Shown in pieces: positions 5,856 to 8,568 of a stretch of 8,568 bases of DNA. The stretch is from an uncultured Chloroflexota bacterium. GTDB lineage: Bacteria; Chloroflexota; Chloroflexia; Chloroflexales; Roseiflexaceae. The notes under the pieces are model-generated. The model made no database searches and was not told where the DNA came from. It saw nothing but the letters and a program-made list of their open reading frames with translations. The translations under genes were made by a program, and so were the position numbers. Positions within the stretch are counted from its first letter, which is position 1; each line of letters opens with the position of its first letter. Where the stretch lies: the NCBI GenBank assembly GCA_903871975.1, contig CAIQIY010000250.1:1-8568 (forward strand), written 5' to 3'.

Positions 5856-5873
5856 TGTACAGTCTGCACAGTC
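5856..5873 (+). repeat. Two tandem 9-bp direct repeats upstream of the exporter promoter
   Basis: TGTACAGTC (5856-5864) is followed directly by TGCACAGTC (5865-5873), differing at one base. They end where the -35 box of the exporter promoter would be, about 35-52 bp before its predicted transcription start. This is a usual place for an activator site. Chance similarity cannot be ruled out. Confidence 0.4.
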
Positions 5874-5892
5874 GCCCATCCAGGCCATCCTA

Positions 5893-5901
5893 TGCTATGA
5901 T
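5893..5901 (+). promoter_or_regulatory. Extended -10 promoter of the ABC exporter operon
   Basis: TGCTATGAT contains the extended -10 TGn motif followed by TATGAT (five of six). No good -35 lies 16-18 nt upstream, which is usual for extended -10 promoters or those needing an activator. Transcription would start near 5908, about 45 nt before ATG 5952. It is divergent from the ATP-grasp operon promoter 70 bp away. Confidence 0.55.
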
Positions 5902-5951
5902 GATGCTGCAGCGTTCCCGCGGCGGGGCGCCGGAGCTCGGTGAGAACTGTC

Positions 5952-7735
<1,784 letters not shown>

Positions 7736-7739
<4 letters not shown>

Positions 7740-8209
7740 AACACAGCCGTCTGTTCATCTTCCTGGTGCGCCTCGGCGTGCGCATCCACGTCGCGCTGTT
7801 CCGCTTCTCGGGTGGGCGCCTGCTCGGGCGCAATACCATCCTCCTGACGACGCGTGGTGCACGCTCGGGGCGGCTGCACACGGTGGCACTGGTGAGCTTG
7901 CGCGCCGGCGGTGATTACTACGTCGTCGGCTCGTGGGGTGGCAGCGATGCCGATCCACACTGGTTTCGCAATCTCCGCGCCAATCCGCGGGTCATCCTCG
8001 AGGCCGGGCCCGACCGGATCGCCGCCGTGGCCACCGAGATCACCGAGCGGGCCACCTACGACGAGATCTGGCAGCGTCTGGTGCTGCTGAATGGGGTGTA
8101 TCGCACCTATCGCGAGCGCACGACACGGCACCTGCCGATCGTGCGGATCAGCCCGCTGTGGACGAATGATGCACACGGCAAACGTGTGCCGATGCGCCGA
8201 CGCGACTGA
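7736..8209 (+). CDS. Nitroreductase/deazaflavin-dependent oxidoreductase family protein (DUF385, Ddn-like)
   Basis: The 157-residue protein is a small split-barrel oxidoreductase of the family that includes the mycobacterial F420H2-dependent nitroreductase Ddn. Family marks are TILLTTRGARSGRLHTVAL (34-52), YVVGSWGGSDADPHWFRNL (62-80), RANPRV (81-86), and the C-terminal YRTYRERTTRHLPIVRISP (122-140). Members use F420H2 (some use other flavins or haem) to reduce quinones, nitro compounds or unsaturated lactones. An N-terminal amphipathic segment (LFIFLVRLGVRIHVALFRF, 6-24) may hold it at the membrane, as in Ddn. Its ATG overlaps the stop of the exporter half (ATGA), which suggests translational coupling, and it has no clear ribosome site of its own. 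The second exporter half follows 28 nt later. Whether this organism makes F420 cannot be judged from the window. Confidence 0.9.
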
Positions 8210-8219
8210 GCGTCGCGCG
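8171..8219 (+). other. Two consecutive stem-loops at the end of the oxidoreductase gene
   Basis: GCACACG/CGTGTGC (8171-8177, 8183-8189) is a perfect 7-bp stem with a GCAAA loop. CGACGC/GCGTCG (8198-8203, 8210-8215) is a 6-bp stem with the TGA stop inside its loop, extended by GCG pairs (8194-8196 with 8216-8218) and a G-T wobble across a 1-nt bulge. No T-run follows. They sit just before the second exporter half and could set transcript ends or relative expression. Confidence 0.4.
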
Positions 8220-8227
8220 GGACGGGT

Positions 8228-8232
8228 AGGGA
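8228..8232 (+). promoter_or_regulatory. Ribosome binding site of the second exporter half
   Basis: AGGGA lies 5 nt before ATG 8238. It favours this start over the in-frame ATG at 8262. Confidence 0.5.
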
Positions 8233-8237
8233 ATCCG

Positions 8238-8568
8238 ATGTGGCATGGTGGTTTGCAACGCATGGCGGAGCTGCCGCAGGAGCGCGCCGGCGAGGGTCGG
8301 CGGGCGGCGCGGCGGTTGCTGGCGTATCTGGCGCCGCACCGGCGCGAGTTGCTGCTGGTGCTGGGGCTGACGCTGATCGCGGCGACGGCGGCGGCGATCG
8401 CACCGGTGTTGATCGGGCGGGCGATCGACGAGGCGATCACCAATCGTGATGCGTCGCTGTTGACGCAGCTGATGCTGTGGTTGCTGCTGGTGTATCTGAT
8501 CGGCGCAGCCGCGGGCCGCACCCAGTTTCGCCTGATGGGCAGCATCGGCCAGCGCACGCTGGCGCGCA
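8238..8568 (+). CDS. Second ABC exporter half-transporter, C-terminal part outside window
   Basis: The 110 codons seen start with a charged cytoplasmic segment (1-36) followed by two hydrophobic helices (about 38-58 and 76-94). RLLAYLAPHRRELLLVLGL, PVLIGRAIDEAI and the closing IGQRTLAR are typical of the first part of a type IV (MsbA-like) exporter transmembrane domain. The nucleotide-binding domain lies beyond the right edge. It is co-directional with the first half and the oxidoreductase, 28 nt after the latter, and should be the heterodimer partner. It should then carry the canonical Walker B glutamate and switch histidine and may have an altered signature motif. Codon choice in the first part leans strongly to G-ending codons (GCG, CTG, GTG, TTG), unlike the C-ending preference of the first exporter half. 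Confidence 0.88.
   Translation, partial: MWHGGLQRMAELPQERAGEGRRAARRLLAYLAPHRRELLLVLGLTLIAATAAAIAPVLIGRAIDEAITNRDASLLTQLMLWLLLVYLIGAAAGRTQFRLMGSIGQRTLAR

Overview
The window is GC-rich DNA with dense coding. It holds eight protein genes (two cut by the window edges), four sigma70-like promoters that can be read directly, and no rRNA, tRNA, CRISPR or insertion sequence. Chloroflexota (a Chloroflexus/Roseiflexus-like lineage) seems the most likely source. This rests on the mix of genes: a MerR-B12 regulator, an F420/FMN-type split-barrel oxidoreductase, the ATP-grasp/alpha-E/transglutaminase trio and a heterodimeric ABC exporter. It is an inference from gene content, not proof.

Layout. (1) Positions 1-836, minus strand: the N-terminal part of a zinc/manganese-type ABC transporter binding lipoprotein (ZnuA/TroA family). 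It has a lipobox and a loop of four HADEAx-type hexapeptide repeats. Its promoter overlaps an imperfect palindrome that could be a metal-responsive operator. (2) Positions 1156-2136, plus strand: a MerR-type regulator with a cobalamin-binding C-terminal half, close to the light sensor CarH/LitR. It has its own promoter and possibly an overlapping 18-codon leader ORF. (3) Positions 5759-2267, minus strand, convergent with the regulator: a three-gene operon of circularly permuted ATP-grasp, alpha-E protein and transglutaminase-like enzyme. Family-level comparative genomics has proposed that this set makes or processes a peptide modification, but its biochemistry is largely open. Here the transglutaminase ends in eight glutamines. 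(4) Positions 5952-8568, plus strand, divergent from (3): an ABC exporter half with a degenerate ATP site, a small DUF385/Ddn-like oxidoreductase whose start overlaps the exporter stop (ATGA), and the first 110 codons of a second exporter half.

How they may work together. The two exporter halves almost certainly form a heterodimer. The oxidoreductase between them may act on the exported compound or on oxidative/quinone stress. The ATP-grasp and exporter operons share a 192-bp divergent intergenic region with two outward promoters, so co-regulation is possible but unproven. The strongest leads are the ATP-grasp/alpha-E/transglutaminase operon with its polyglutamine tail, the CarH-like regulator that lacks the histidine used for the light-state adduct, and the exporter-oxidoreductase-exporter arrangement.
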